This document shows, piece after piece, positions 47,697 to 56,056 of a DNA stretch of 64,000 bases. The notes under the pieces are model-generated. The model was not told the DNA's origin and made no database searches. It saw only the letters and a program-made list of their open reading frames with translations. Origin of the DNA: Albidovulum sp. (lineage in GTDB: Bacteria > Pseudomonadota > Alphaproteobacteria > Rhodobacterales > Rhodobacteraceae). The DNA lies in the NCBI GenBank assembly GCA_020637635.1, contig JACKKB010000007.1, forward strand, positions 186,001-250,000. Reading direction: 5' to 3'. Each line of letters starts with the position of its first letter. Within the stretch, counting starts at the first letter, position 1. A program made the position numbers and the translations under genes.

Positions 47697-47814
47697 GTCT
47701 TCCCCCGGATCTGCGCAGAAGCGATATAGGCCGCCCGGCCGGCGGGGAAAAGCCCCGGGGAAGGGGCGGATGCTCGGTGCCATCGGCAAGGCGGGCGCCG
47801 GGCGCGGAAATATC

Positions 47815-47841
47815 TTGCGCGAGAGAGAAATAATATTGCGC
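47815..47841. promoter_or_regulatory. TTGCGC direct repeats between trxB and lrp
   Basis: Two TTGCGC hexamers (47815-47820 and 47836-47841) are 21 bp apart, two helix turns, flanking an AT-rich GAAATAATA core, 50 bp before the Lrp start. The layout fits an Lrp-type regulator binding its own promoter region. Inferred only. Confidence 0.35.
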
Positions 47842-47890
47842 AGGGGCGGCCCCGACGGTAAGTTCCGGAAAAATCGACAAGGGGAAGCCG

Positions 47891-48391
47891 ATGGCCGGCA
47901 ATAAACTCGACGAGATCGACCGCAAGATTCTTGCCGAGTTGCAGGCCGACGGGCGCATGACCAATGTCGAACTTGCGCGTCGCGTCGGCATTTCGGCGCC
48001 GCCCTGCCTGCGCCGCGTCCGCACGCTCGAGGAGGCCGGCTACATCCGCGGCTACCACGCCGACGTCAATCCGCGCGAACTGGGATTCGAGGTGCAGGTC
48101 TTCGCCATGGTGGGGCTGAACAGCCAGGCCGAGGCCGACCTCTCCGCCTTCGAGGCCCGCTGCCGGGCCTGGCCTTTCGTGCGCGAATGCCACATGCTGA
48201 ACGGCGAGATCGACTTCATCGTGAAATGTGTCGCCCCCGACCTGTCGTCGTTCCAGACCTTCCTGACCGAACAGCTGACCTCGGCGCCGAATGTCGCGAG
48301 CGTGAAGACAAGCCTCGTCATCCGCTGCGCCAAGGACGAGCCGGGCGTGCCCTTCGACGTTCTCGAGGCGCGGTTGAAGCAGACCGCCTGA
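47891..48391 (+). CDS. Lrp/AsnC family transcriptional regulator
   Basis: 166 aa. An N-terminal helix-turn-helix (LDEIDRKILAELQADGRMTNVELARRVGISAPPCLRRVRTLEEAGYI, about 6-52) is followed by a RAM effector domain (about 70-150; FIVKCVAPDLSSFQTFLTEQL). Such regulators sense amino acids as octamers. Divergent from trxB with AT-rich DNA between; target genes unknown. RBS AGGGG lies before the ATG. Confidence 0.93.
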   Translation: MAGNKLDEIDRKILAELQADGRMTNVELARRVGISAPPCLRRVRTLEEAGYIRGYHADVNPRELGFEVQVFAMVGLNSQAEADLSAFEARCRAWPFVRECHMLNGEIDFIVKCVAPDLSSFQTFLTEQLTSAPNVASVKTSLVIRCAKDEPGVPFDVLEARLKQTA

Positions 48392-48439
48392 TCCCGGGCA
48401 CCGCCAGGGACCGCCCGGGGGGCGTCCAGGAGCCGCCCA

Positions 48440-48458
48440 GGGGCCGCCAGGCGGCCCC
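48440..48458. terminator. Hairpin between lrp and the convergent Hint gene
   Basis: An 8-bp stem GGGGCCGC/GCGGCCCC with a 3-base loop lies inside a GC-rich repetitive stretch (48395-48465). No T run. Confidence 0.45.
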
Positions 48459-48465
48459 CGGTGGC

Positions 48466-49278
48466 TCAGTTCGCGATCGCGAGTTCCATCTCGTCCTCGC
48501 TCAGCCGCGGATGCGCGAGCGGGCCGAAGTCGGCGAGCGAGCGCAGCTGCGGGAAGAGGGTGAGGAAAATCGCGGCCAGCTGCGGATCGAGCCGCTCGGA
48601 AAGGCCCGGGCCGGGGTTGAAGCTCTCGATCTCGAGCCCGGCTGTGCGGATCGAGCCATGGCGTTCGAGCACCAGATGATAGGCCGTCACCGGCGCGATC
48701 GGCGTCACCTCGATGATCGAGACGCCGTCGAGCAGCCCGCGCACCGGCACATAGGCCGCCGAGGCGCCCGCGGCCGCGCGCCCGGCGCCACCTTTCATCA
48801 GGATCCGCGCCCGCGGCCCGAGCAGAAGATCGGGTTGCGGCCGGGCCGGCCCGAACGTGTCGGCGGTGATCCGCATCATCCGGGAGGTTTCGAGCTTGGT
48901 CCCGCTGCGCGCCGGAAAGACCGACATGCTGCCGATCCATGTGATCGTCGAGAGACTGCCGTCGCCGGTCACGGCCTGCATGCCGGGCGCAAGATCCTCG
49001 ACGGCGACAGGCCCGTCGCCGGTGGCAATGACGGTGCCGCGCGCGAAGGCGGAAAAGGCCTCCTCGAACTCGGCGATGGCCGGCGCCACCTGGGTTTCCA
49101 TCTGAACTTGCCCGTTGGCGTCGAGATACGAGATCTCATACCGCCGGGTCATCGTCGCGGATCGAATTCCGCGGGGCTCGACGCGCGGACGCGTCGGAAC
49201 CAGAGCTTGAGGCATTTGAAAAGTCGAAGAGAAAAGATCCGTCGCCAAACTGGCAACGGTGCGATCAGAATAAGCCAC
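48466..49278 (-). CDS. Hint domain protein
   Basis: 270 aa from GTG 49278. The Hint (hedgehog/intein) module starts at about AFARGTVIATGDGPVAVEDLAPGMQAVTGDGS and continues through TITWIGSM to LLLGPRARILMKG and AAYVPVRGLLDG. The N-terminal lead VAYSDRTVASLATDLFSSTFQMPQALVPTRPR resembles that of other rhodobacterial Hint proteins, which is why I prefer the GTG with AAGGG upstream over the ATG at RRYEISYLDANG (49152). These proteins are often secreted and linked to RTX-like or self-processing proteins; here it is a single gene with no partner, function unknown. Confidence 0.8.
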   Translation of the reverse strand: MAYSDRTVASLATDLFSSTFQMPQALVPTRPRVEPRGIRSATMTRRYEISYLDANGQVQMETQVAPAIAEFEEAFSAFARGTVIATGDGPVAVEDLAPGMQAVTGDGSLSTITWIGSMSVFPARSGTKLETSRMMRITADTFGPARPQPDLLLGPRARILMKGGAGRAAAGASAAYVPVRGLLDGVSIIEVTPIAPVTAYHLVLERHGSIRTAGLEIESFNPGPGLSERLDPQLAAIFLTLFPQLRSLADFGPLAHPRLSEDEMELAIAN

Positions 49279-49624
49279 GCACAACACCCTTAACAAAATC
49301 ACCCGCTGGGCCCCCACCCTACGCGAAATGACGTGAAGACACTGCCGATGCGCAGGGAGTTCGTCAACATTTCGTAAAGATTTGGCGGGCCGGGTGGACA
49401 AAGCGGGGGCAGGGCGCCGGCTTTGTTCTTCTCGCGGGGACAAGGGCGGCAGGCATGCCGCGGCACACCGGGGCGGCTGTCAATTGATTCGCCCGAACGT
49501 CGGCCCGCCCGGCGAACACCCGCCGGAAACGCGATCGCCCGGCCGACCGCCGATGGAGGGAAGGCGGCCTGCCGGGCGATTGGTCCGGCGGGGGATAACC
49601 GGACCGATGAGGCGAGCAAAGGGT
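49279..49624. other. Gap without a recognised gene
   Basis: 346 bp upstream of the Hint gene. It has an AT-rich part (49285-49385) likely to hold the Hint promoter, then GC-rich sequence whose open frames are Pro/Gly/Arg-rich with no ribosome site. I see nothing else in it. Confidence 0.6.
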
Positions 49625-49771
49625 TCAGGTGCTGGCGGGCTGACCGACGCGCCGGGTCCGGGTCGGGGTCTTGCGAAGGCGCCGGCGGGTGCTCCGATGC
49701 CAGGGGAGGGCGATGTCGGGCCTGGCGCTTTCTTCAAGAATTCCCATGAGCCAACGGGTCTTCGGCGTCAT
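49625..49771 (-). CDS. Small basic protein (48 aa)
   Basis: Starts at ATG 49771 with a very good ribosome site (AAGGAG, 6 bases away) and encodes MTPKTRWLMGILEESARP followed by ALPWHR and an Arg-rich tail. The N-terminal pattern recalls small basic proteins of unknown function that I have seen annotated in Rhodobacteraceae. No signal peptide. Conservation cannot be checked here, so it is tentative. Confidence 0.55.
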   Translation of the reverse strand: MTPKTRWLMGILEESARPDIALPWHRSTRRRLRKTPTRTRRVGQPAST

Positions 49772-50013
49772 CTCTCTGCTCCTTTTCCTCGGTGAGCGGC
49801 CGCTTGGCGGGCCGTTTCGGGTGCCGGTTTCCTCCGGCACGAGCAGGCTAGCTTCGAGACCGGGCAGGATTGCGCAGCCGGCAAGGAATTTGCGTGGCGG
49901 AGGGAGCCGCTCCCGCCGGATCCGCGTCGTCCTGGAAAACGCAATAGATTACAGATGGATGAGTGGTTGTTTCTGCGTCAGCGACAATAGCGACTGTGGC
50001 AGCATTCGGGCGC

Positions 50014-50769
50014 TCACAGCCGGATTGCCGACAGGAGCCGGCCGTAGTCGGCTTCCTTGCGGTGAACGGCGCGCCGGAAGCTGAAGAATCGCTCCGGATC
50101 GCCATAGGTGCAGTGCCGCGTCCATTCGGCCGTTCGAACGCCGGCCTCGCGCAGTCGGTGCAGCCCGAATGCGGGCAGGTCGAAATGCACCCGGTCGCCG
50201 CTGCCGCCCGCGAAGAAGCGGTCATAGGCAGGATCCTCGGCAAGGAAGGACTCGAGGAACTCCGGCCCGACCTCGTAGGCGCGCTGGCTGATGGTCGGGC
50301 CGATCACCGCGCTGATCCGATCACGTTCTGCCCCGAGCGCCACCATCGCCGCGACCGTCGCCTCGAGCACGCCGTGAAGCGCGCCGCGCCAGCCGGCATG
50401 GGCGGCGCCGATGACCCCGGCTTCGCGGTCGGCGAAGAGCACCGGCTGGCAGTCGGCCGTCAGCACGCTGAGCCCGAGCCCCGGCGTCGCCGTCACCAGG
50501 GCATCGGCCCGCAGCGTTGCATCGGGAACCGAAGTCAGCGTGACGACATCGGCCGAATGCACCTGATGGACGCCCGCCAAAGCCTCGGGCGCCAGCCCGA
50601 GCGCAGTCGCCGCACGTTGCCGGTTGATCGCCACCGCCTCGCTCTGGTCGGTCGAGCCACGGCCGCAGTTCAGCCCGGCGAAGATCCCCGACGACGCACC
50701 GCCCTTGCGGGTGAAGAACCCGTGCCGGCAGCCCGTCAGAGCCTCATGCGTCAGGATCTCAAGTGTCAT
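50014..50769 (-). CDS. pgeF: Peptidoglycan editing factor/purine nucleoside phosphorylase, YfiH (laccase-domain) family
   Basis: 251 aa. The metal-binding family motifs are all present: GLNCGRGS, HQVHSADVV, TADCQPVLFAD, GAAHAGWRGALHGV, and FHFDLPA-type ending. Members have been reported both as purine nucleoside phosphorylases and as an activity preventing wrong L-Ser insertion into peptidoglycan. The ATG at 50769 lies within the end of the midA gene (11 bp overlap); third gene of lgt-midA-pgeF. Confidence 0.9.
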   Translation of the reverse strand: MTLEILTHEALTGCRHGFFTRKGGASSGIFAGLNCGRGSTDQSEAVAINRQRAATALGLAPEALAGVHQVHSADVVTLTSVPDATLRADALVTATPGLGLSVLTADCQPVLFADREAGVIGAAHAGWRGALHGVLEATVAAMVALGAERDRISAVIGPTISQRAYEVGPEFLESFLAEDPAYDRFFAGGSGDRVHFDLPAFGLHRLREAGVRTAEWTRHCTYGDPERFFSFRRAVHRKEADYGRLLSAIRL

Positions 50770-51841
50770 CGCCCGGTCCGAGCCCCGCTGGCGTCGCCTG
50801 ACCCGACGGGTAACAGGCGAGCACCTTGAACAACTCACCCATTTCCGCCGGGTGGGTCAAGCGCCGATGCGCGGCGACATGGCTTGCGAGCGCCTCTCCT
50901 GCCAGCCCCCGCGCCAGCCTGCGCGCCCTCCCGGTGATGCCGAGCCTTTCGAGAAAGACGCCCTGCGGAACCAGGGCGCTCGCACGCGCGCCCGCGGCGC
51001 GGAAGGCGGCGGCGAGCGGTTCGAAATCGACATGCGCGGTCAGGTCGGCCTCGCCCGGGGTGGCGAAGGGATCGACCGGCCGGTGGTCCTTCAGCGCCTG
51101 GAACGTGTCGCCGCGGCTTCGCCAGCCGCCATAGTCGATGACGATGGCGACCCCGCCATGGGTCGCGATCCGCCGGCCGATCTCGCCCGCGATGGCGGGC
51201 AGGGCGGGGCAGATCTCGACGATCTCGCCGGGGGCGGTGTCGGCCAGCCGGCGATCGAGAAACGGCAGGGAGGTGGCAGGCGCCAGCCCGGGGCGAAGCG
51301 CGCCGTCCCCGAGCCCGACCTGGCGTTCCGACCAGCCCGCGGGCTGGCGCTGGAACTGCCGGATCGGCAAGGCGTCGAAGAACTCGTTGGCGACGAGGAA
51401 CAGCGGCGCCTCGGGCAGCCCGGCGACGCTGTCGTGCCAGACCGGCGCCCGCCCGGCGAGCGTCTCGCCCTGGCGCTTGCGGAGCGCCGGCGAGGTCTCG
51501 ACGAGATGCACCTCTGCCGCCGTCGCCATCGCCGGCAGCCGTTCGGCTACGCGCAGGATATCGGCCATGAGCGTGCCGCGACCGGGGCCGAGCTCGGCGA
51601 GCACGAAATCGGTAGGCGCGCCCTGGTCGGACCAGGCCTGGGCGAGGCAGAGACCGATCATCTCGCCGAAGATCTGGCTGATCTCCGGTGCCGTGGTGAA
51701 ATCGCCTGCCGCGCCGAAAGGGTCGCGCGTGGCATAGTAGCCATGCCGCGGGTGCATCAGGCACTCGGCCATGTAATCGGAGATCGGCATCGGCCCGTCC
51801 TGCGCGATCCGGCGTGCGATGTCCTCGCCGAGCGGCGTCAT
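50759..51841 (-). CDS. MidA/NDUFAF7-like class I SAM methyltransferase
   Basis: 360 aa. N terminus DGPMPISDYMAECLMHPRHGYY, then AGDFTTAPEISQIFGE, the SAM loop LAELGPGRGTLMADILR and VETSPALRKRQ. This matches the family of mitochondrial NDUFAF7, which methylates an arginine in a complex I subunit; the bacterial target is not known. Overlaps lgt by 4 bp and pgeF by 11 bp. Confidence 0.88.
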   Translation of the reverse strand: MTPLGEDIARRIAQDGPMPISDYMAECLMHPRHGYYATRDPFGAAGDFTTAPEISQIFGEMIGLCLAQAWSDQGAPTDFVLAELGPGRGTLMADILRVAERLPAMATAAEVHLVETSPALRKRQGETLAGRAPVWHDSVAGLPEAPLFLVANEFFDALPIRQFQRQPAGWSERQVGLGDGALRPGLAPATSLPFLDRRLADTAPGEIVEICPALPAIAGEIGRRIATHGGVAIVIDYGGWRSRGDTFQALKDHRPVDPFATPGEADLTAHVDFEPLAAAFRAAGARASALVPQGVFLERLGITGRARRLARGLAGEALASHVAAHRRLTHPAEMGELFKVLACYPSGQATPAGLGPGDDT

Positions 51842-52719
51842 CCGGGCGCCCGGCGCAGCAGAAGCCAGAGCCCCGCCGCCACCATCGGCAGCGACAGGAG
51901 CTGCCCCATCGAGAGCCCGAAGGCGCCGGCCTGCAGCACGTAGCCCATCGGATTGGCGGGCGTGATGAACTGTCCGTCCGCCTGCCGCACAAGCTCCACC
52001 AGAAGCCGGGACAGCCCGTAGCCGATGAGGAAGGTGCCCGTCAGAGTGCCGGGCTGTCTGAGCGCGCCGCGCCGGAAGAGGACGAAGAGAACGAGCCCGA
52101 GCAGGAGCCCCTCGAGCCCGGCCTCGTAGAGCTGGCTCGGGTGGCGGGCGCAGAGCCCCGGCGCAAGACCGGGGCAGTCCTGCGCCGCCGCACCCGGAAA
52201 GATCACCCCCCAGGGCAGCTCGGTCGGCCGCCCCCAGAGCTCGGCGTTGATGAAATTGGCGATCCGGCCGAGGAAGAGCCCGACCGGCGCGACGAGCGCC
52301 AGCGCATCGCCGAGCTGAAGAGCCGGGACACCGCGCCTCCAGCTGAAGAGAAGTCCCGCCGCGACGACGCCGAGAAAGCCGCCGTGGAAGGACATGCCGC
52401 CCTCCCAGACCTTCACGATGTCAAGGGGATGCGCGAGATACTTCGCAGGCTCGTAGGCCAGCACATAGCCAAGCCGCCCGCCCAGGATGACGCCGAGGAT
52501 CATCGCCGTCAGAAGATCGTCCATCTGATCGTCGTCGAGCGGCGCACGGCCCGCCGGCCAGAGCCCCGGCCGGCGCATGAGGCCGCGCACCGCAAGGAAG
52601 CCGAAGACGAGCCCCGCCAGATACGCCAGCGCATACCAGCGCAAGGCCAGATGGAACCCGAAGAGATCGACGGCGAAAAGCTCGTTCGAGAGATGGGGGA
52701 ACGGGATCGCGGCGAACAT
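51838..52719 (-). CDS. lgt: Prolipoprotein diacylglyceryl transferase
   Basis: Inner-membrane enzyme that attaches diacylglycerol to the lipobox cysteine, the first step of lipoprotein maturation. 293 aa, seven membrane segments. Signature GRIANFINAELWGRPT, preceded by SFHGGFLGVVAA with the essential His and Gly. ATG 52719 with GGAGG upstream. First gene of lgt-midA-pgeF. Confidence 0.96.
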   Translation of the reverse strand: MFAAIPFPHLSNELFAVDLFGFHLALRWYALAYLAGLVFGFLAVRGLMRRPGLWPAGRAPLDDDQMDDLLTAMILGVILGGRLGYVLAYEPAKYLAHPLDIVKVWEGGMSFHGGFLGVVAAGLLFSWRRGVPALQLGDALALVAPVGLFLGRIANFINAELWGRPTELPWGVIFPGAAAQDCPGLAPGLCARHPSQLYEAGLEGLLLGLVLFVLFRRGALRQPGTLTGTFLIGYGLSRLLVELVRQADGQFITPANPMGYVLQAGAFGLSMGQLLSLPMVAAGLWLLLRRAPG

Positions 52720-52821
52720 GGGGCCTCCTCGTGCCTCTCTGACCAAGCGCCGCGGGGGAAGTCAACCTTGAGCTTTCCGGCGCGGGCGCGCATATAGGCG
52801 GGAATGCTGAAGGAGGCCAGA

Positions 52822-53070
52822 ATGACCGGTCCGAACAGGTTTCTCGACGACATGGCGAAGCTCATGACCAACGCGATGGGCGTGGCGCAGGGCGCGCGGA
52901 CCGAGGCCGAGACGGCGATGCGGTCCTGGATGGACCGCTGGCTCGCCGACCGCGATTTCGTGACCCGCGAGGAATTCGACGCGGTGCGGGCGATGGCGCT
53001 GAAGGCGCGCGAGGAAAACGAGGCGCTGAAGGCGCGTATCGCCGCGCTCGAGACGGCCGCCAGGGGCTGA
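52822..53070 (+). CDS. ubiK: UbiK/BMFP family accessory factor
   Basis: 82 aa. PNRFLDDMAKLMTNAMGVAQGARTEAETAMRSWMDRWLADRDFVTREEFDAVRAMALKAREE shows an amphipathic membrane-binding helix followed by a trimeric coiled coil, the BMFP domain (DUF526). E. coli UbiK helps ubiquinone synthesis. ATG 52822 has AAGGAGG 7 bases upstream; the ATG at 52804 lies before that site and is not used. Divergent from lgt. Confidence 0.88.
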   Translation: MTGPNRFLDDMAKLMTNAMGVAQGARTEAETAMRSWMDRWLADRDFVTREEFDAVRAMALKAREENEALKARIAALETAARG

Positions 53071-53314
53071 GCGCCCGCCCGCGCGGTTATCAACAGACCC
53101 CGGACACGATTCTGTGGATGCACCGGCCCGGGCCGCGCGCGGCAGCCTGCCGTCAACCGCCTGCCGCACCCGAAACGCGAAAAATTTGCCTTTACAGCAG
53201 AGTGGTTTCTTCTACCATATCCGGTAGGGGCGGATACAGGCACACGCCGTCCCTTGTGGCGCGTACAGATCCTTGGGGACTCAACTCCAAGGACATCTAG
53301 GTCAGAGGCCGGGC

Positions 53315-53818
53315 ATGACACTTTCAGATACTTTCCTCGATTCCGAGGACGTCCATCCGATCGACGTCGTCGAGACCCTTGCCGAGCACAACGCCTGGGA
53401 CTTCGACCGTATCACCGAGGATCAGATCGCGATGGCGGTCGAGGGTCAGTGGCGGACCTATTCGATCACGCTCGCCTGGTCGGCCCATGACGAGACGCTG
53501 CGGCTCATCTGCACCTTCGAGATGGATCCGCCCGAGGAGAGCCTGGCCGCGCTTCACGACATCCTGAACCGCACCAATGACATGGTCTGGTCGGGATGCT
53601 TCACCTACTGGCGCGAACAGCGGCTCATGGTCTGGCGCTACGGGCTGGTGCTGAACGGCAACCAGATCGCAGGGTCCGAACAGGTCGACCGGATGATCGG
53701 CGACGCCGTCACCTCGGCCGAACGCTTCTACCCGGCATTCCAGCTTGCCTGCTGGGGCGGGCAGAGCCCGGAGCGCGCGATGGACGTGGCGATTGCGGGC
53801 GCCTACGGGCGCGCCTGA
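53315..53818 (+). CDS. YbjN domain protein
   Basis: 167 aa. HPIDVVETLAEHNAWDFDRITEDQIAMAVEGQWRTYSITLAWSAHDETLRLICTFEM and the later EQVDRMIGDAVTSAERFYPAFQ are the rhodobacterial form of YbjN, a putative sensory or chaperone-like fold of unknown function. ATG 53315 is used; a longer frame from 53273 has no conserved sequence. AT-rich DNA at 53170-53240 may hold the promoter. Confidence 0.85.
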   Translation: MTLSDTFLDSEDVHPIDVVETLAEHNAWDFDRITEDQIAMAVEGQWRTYSITLAWSAHDETLRLICTFEMDPPEESLAALHDILNRTNDMVWSGCFTYWREQRLMVWRYGLVLNGNQIAGSEQVDRMIGDAVTSAERFYPAFQLACWGGQSPERAMDVAIAGAYGRA

Positions 53819-53852
53819 CGTCGCGCGGGGTCGCCGGGGGGCGCCGGGGGTC

Positions 53853-53870
53853 GCAGGGGCTTCCCCCTGC
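53853..53870 (+). terminator. Hairpin downstream of the YbjN gene
   Basis: A 7-bp stem GCAGGGG/CCCCTGC with a 4-base loop, in a GC-rich low-complexity stretch (53819-53880). No T run. Confidence 0.45.
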
Positions 53871-53912
53871 CGCCAGGCGCGCTAGTCTGCCGCCGGCAAA
53901 ACGGAGGCATTC

Positions 53913-54725
53913 ATGACGATGGAAACAGTGCGCCGCCGGGGGCTCGTGCTTCTGGGCTGCGGCAAGATGGGCTCGGCGATGCTCGCGGGCTGGCTGAAGG
54001 GCGGCCTGCCGCCCACGTCGGTCAGCGTCATCGACCCCAAGCCCTCGGACTGGCTGCGCGCCCGGGGCGTGGCGCTGAACGCGGGGCTGCCGGTCGCGCC
54101 GGCGGTCGTTCTGGTGGCGGTCAAGCCGCAGATGATGGCCGAGGCGCTGCCGCAGCTTGCCGCGATGGGGGGCGGCGAGACGCTCTTCGTGTCGGTCGCC
54201 GCCGGCACCACCATCGCCACCTATGAAAGCGTGCTCGGCACGGCGGCGCCGATCGTCCGGGCCATGCCCAATACCCCGGCCGCGATCGGCCGCGGCATCA
54301 CAGCGATCGTCGGCAACGCGCGCGCGGGCGAGGCGGATCTGGCGCTGGCCGAGACGCTTCTCGGCGCAGTGGGCCAGGTCGTGCGGCTAGGAGACGAAAG
54401 CCAGATGGACGCGGTGACGGCCGTCTCGGGATCCGGCCCCGCCTATGTCTTCCACCTGATCGAGACGCTTGCCGCGGCGGGCGAGGCCGAGGGGCTTTCC
54501 GCCGACCTGGCGCTGCAACTGGCGCGGGCCACCGTGGCCGGGGCGGGGGCACTTGCCGAAGCGGCGTCGGAGACGCCGGCGGAACTCCGCGTCAACGTGA
54601 CCTCGCCGGGTGGCACCACGGCCGCGGCACTGTCGGTCCTGATGGATGAGAGCCGCGGCTTTCCCGCCCTTCTGAAAGAGGCGGTTCATCGCGCAGCGGA
54701 ACGCGGCAGGGAGCTTGGCCGATGA
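53913..54725 (+). CDS. proC: Pyrroline-5-carboxylate reductase
   Basis: Last step of proline synthesis, NAD(P)H-dependent, 270 aa. The nucleotide site is VLLGCGKMGSAMLAGWL, then VAVKPQMM, RAMPNTPAAIGRG, and the C-terminal signature VTSPGGTTAAALSVLMDESRG. Complete. csaA overlaps its stop (ATGA). Confidence 0.96.
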   Translation: MTMETVRRRGLVLLGCGKMGSAMLAGWLKGGLPPTSVSVIDPKPSDWLRARGVALNAGLPVAPAVVLVAVKPQMMAEALPQLAAMGGGETLFVSVAAGTTIATYESVLGTAAPIVRAMPNTPAAIGRGITAIVGNARAGEADLALAETLLGAVGQVVRLGDESQMDAVTAVSGSGPAYVFHLIETLAAAGEAEGLSADLALQLARATVAGAGALAEAASETPAELRVNVTSPGGTTAAALSVLMDESRGFPALLKEAVHRAAERGRELGR

Positions 54726-55057
54726 CCATCACGTTCGACGACTTCCTCAAGGTGGACATTCGCGTCGGGCGCATCACCCGCGCAGAACCCTTCCCCGAGG
54801 CGCGCAAGCCGGCGATCCGGCTCTGGGTCGATTTCGGCGACGGGATCGGCGAGAGGAAATCCTCGGCCCAGCTCACCCGCCACTATGCGCCCGAGGCCCT
54901 CATCGGCCGTCAGGTGCTGGCCGTGGTGAACTTTCCACCGCGCCAGATCGGCCCGGTGATGTCCGAGGTTCTGGTCCTCGGCGTGCCCGATGCCGACGGC
55001 GAGGTGGTGCTGATCGGACCCGGACATGAGGTGCCGGAAGGCGGGCGGCTCTTCTAG
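54722..55057 (+). CDS. csaA: CsaA-like tRNA-binding protein
   Basis: 111 aa, an OB fold of the Arc1/EMAP-II type. FLKVDIRVGRITRAEPFPEARKPAIRLWVDFG, QLTRHYAPEALIGRQVLAVVNFPPRQIGPVMSEVLVLG are diagnostic. CsaA of Bacillus has chaperone and export-related properties. Translationally coupled to proC (ATGA), though no functional link is known. Convergent with tdk, 8 bp apart. Confidence 0.9.
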   Translation: MTITFDDFLKVDIRVGRITRAEPFPEARKPAIRLWVDFGDGIGERKSSAQLTRHYAPEALIGRQVLAVVNFPPRQIGPVMSEVLVLGVPDADGEVVLIGPGHEVPEGGRLF

Positions 55058-55065
55058 CCGCCGCC

Positions 55066-55656
55066 TCATGCCGGATCGCGGTCGCCGATCTCTTCGCGCC
55101 AGTGCCGGCGGCAGAGCGAGACATAGGTCTCGTTGCCGCCGATCTGCACCTGGGCGCCCTTGCTCTGCGCCCGCCCGTCAGGGCCGCGGCGGACCACCAT
55201 CGTGGCCTTCTTGCCGCAATGGCAGATCGTGCGCACCTCGCGCATCTCGTCGGCGAGCGCCAGAAGTGCCGCCGAGCCCGGAAAGAGCTCGCCGCGGAAA
55301 TCCACGCGAAGTCCGTAGCACATCACCGGCACCCCGAGATCGTCGACGGCGCGCGCGAGCTGCCAGACCTGCGTCCTGGTAAGAAACTGCGCCTCGTCGA
55401 GAAAGACGCAATCGACCGGCCCCGACGCGAGCCTTCGCGAGATCGTCGCGAAGAGGTCGGTCTCGATCCCGTAGGTGTCGGCGGGTGCGGCGATGCCGAT
55501 CCGGCTCGCGATCCGGCCGGCGCCGGCCCGGTCATCCAGCCGCGCCGTCAAGAGATAGGGCGCCATGCCGCGTTCGCGGTAGTTGTGCGCCGCCTGCAGC
55601 AAGAGCGTCGACTTGCCGGCATTCATGGTGGAATAGTGGAAATAGAGCTTCGCCAT
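55066..55656 (-). CDS. tdk: Thymidine kinase (type II)
   Basis: Salvage phosphorylation of thymidine, 196 aa. Walker A region FHYSTMNAGKSTLLLQAAHNY (5-25), DEAQFLTRTQVWQL, YGLRVDFRGELFPGS and the zinc cysteines CHCGKKA and the late SLCRRHW. ATG 55656 fits the family start; upstream frame has no homology. Confidence 0.95.
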   Translation of the reverse strand: MAKLYFHYSTMNAGKSTLLLQAAHNYRERGMAPYLLTARLDDRAGAGRIASRIGIAAPADTYGIETDLFATISRRLASGPVDCVFLDEAQFLTRTQVWQLARAVDDLGVPVMCYGLRVDFRGELFPGSAALLALADEMREVRTICHCGKKATMVVRRGPDGRAQSKGAQVQIGGNETYVSLCRRHWREEIGDRDPA

Positions 55657-56056
55657 GCGTTCACATAGCGTCCCCCCCGCCGTGCCCGCAAGCGAAAGGG
55701 CAAGACCGGAGAAGCGCGCCACGCGCGCGCCCCTTCCGGCCCCTTCGGTCCCGAAACCGGCCGCCCTCAAGGCGCCCCCGGACCCACTCGTCACATCAAG
55801 CCAGACCCGCGCTTCGATCTGCGACACTGCACCGGAAGAGGTGCGTCGCGCCTTTCCGGACGGACCGGATCCACACCTCCCACGCGGTGACCGGCGCGAC
55901 GAACCCTAACGACTGCCGGCTGCGGGACACCGGCCACATCTACCCGCCCCAACATCGGGACGCTTTAGAAATGACAAATCCGGCCGTCCGCATTAATGGG
56001 AAAGGAGAGTGACTTTTCCCCGCCGTAACGAAGGTTCGGGGTTGGTGTTTGGGGAG
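55657..56056. other. Gap without a recognised gene
   Basis: 400 bp between divergent tdk and the CII-like gene. No convincing ORF. The right end (55960-56050) is AT-richer and holds GGGAAAGG/CTTTTCCC, a weak inverted repeat (55997-56023) near a purine-rich GAAAGGAGAG; probable leader and promoter of the CII-like gene. Confidence 0.5.

Noticed and set aside
49382..49737. Small Pro/Arg-rich open frames
   Set aside because: No ribosome site, low-complexity composition and overlap with the better supported 48-aa gene.
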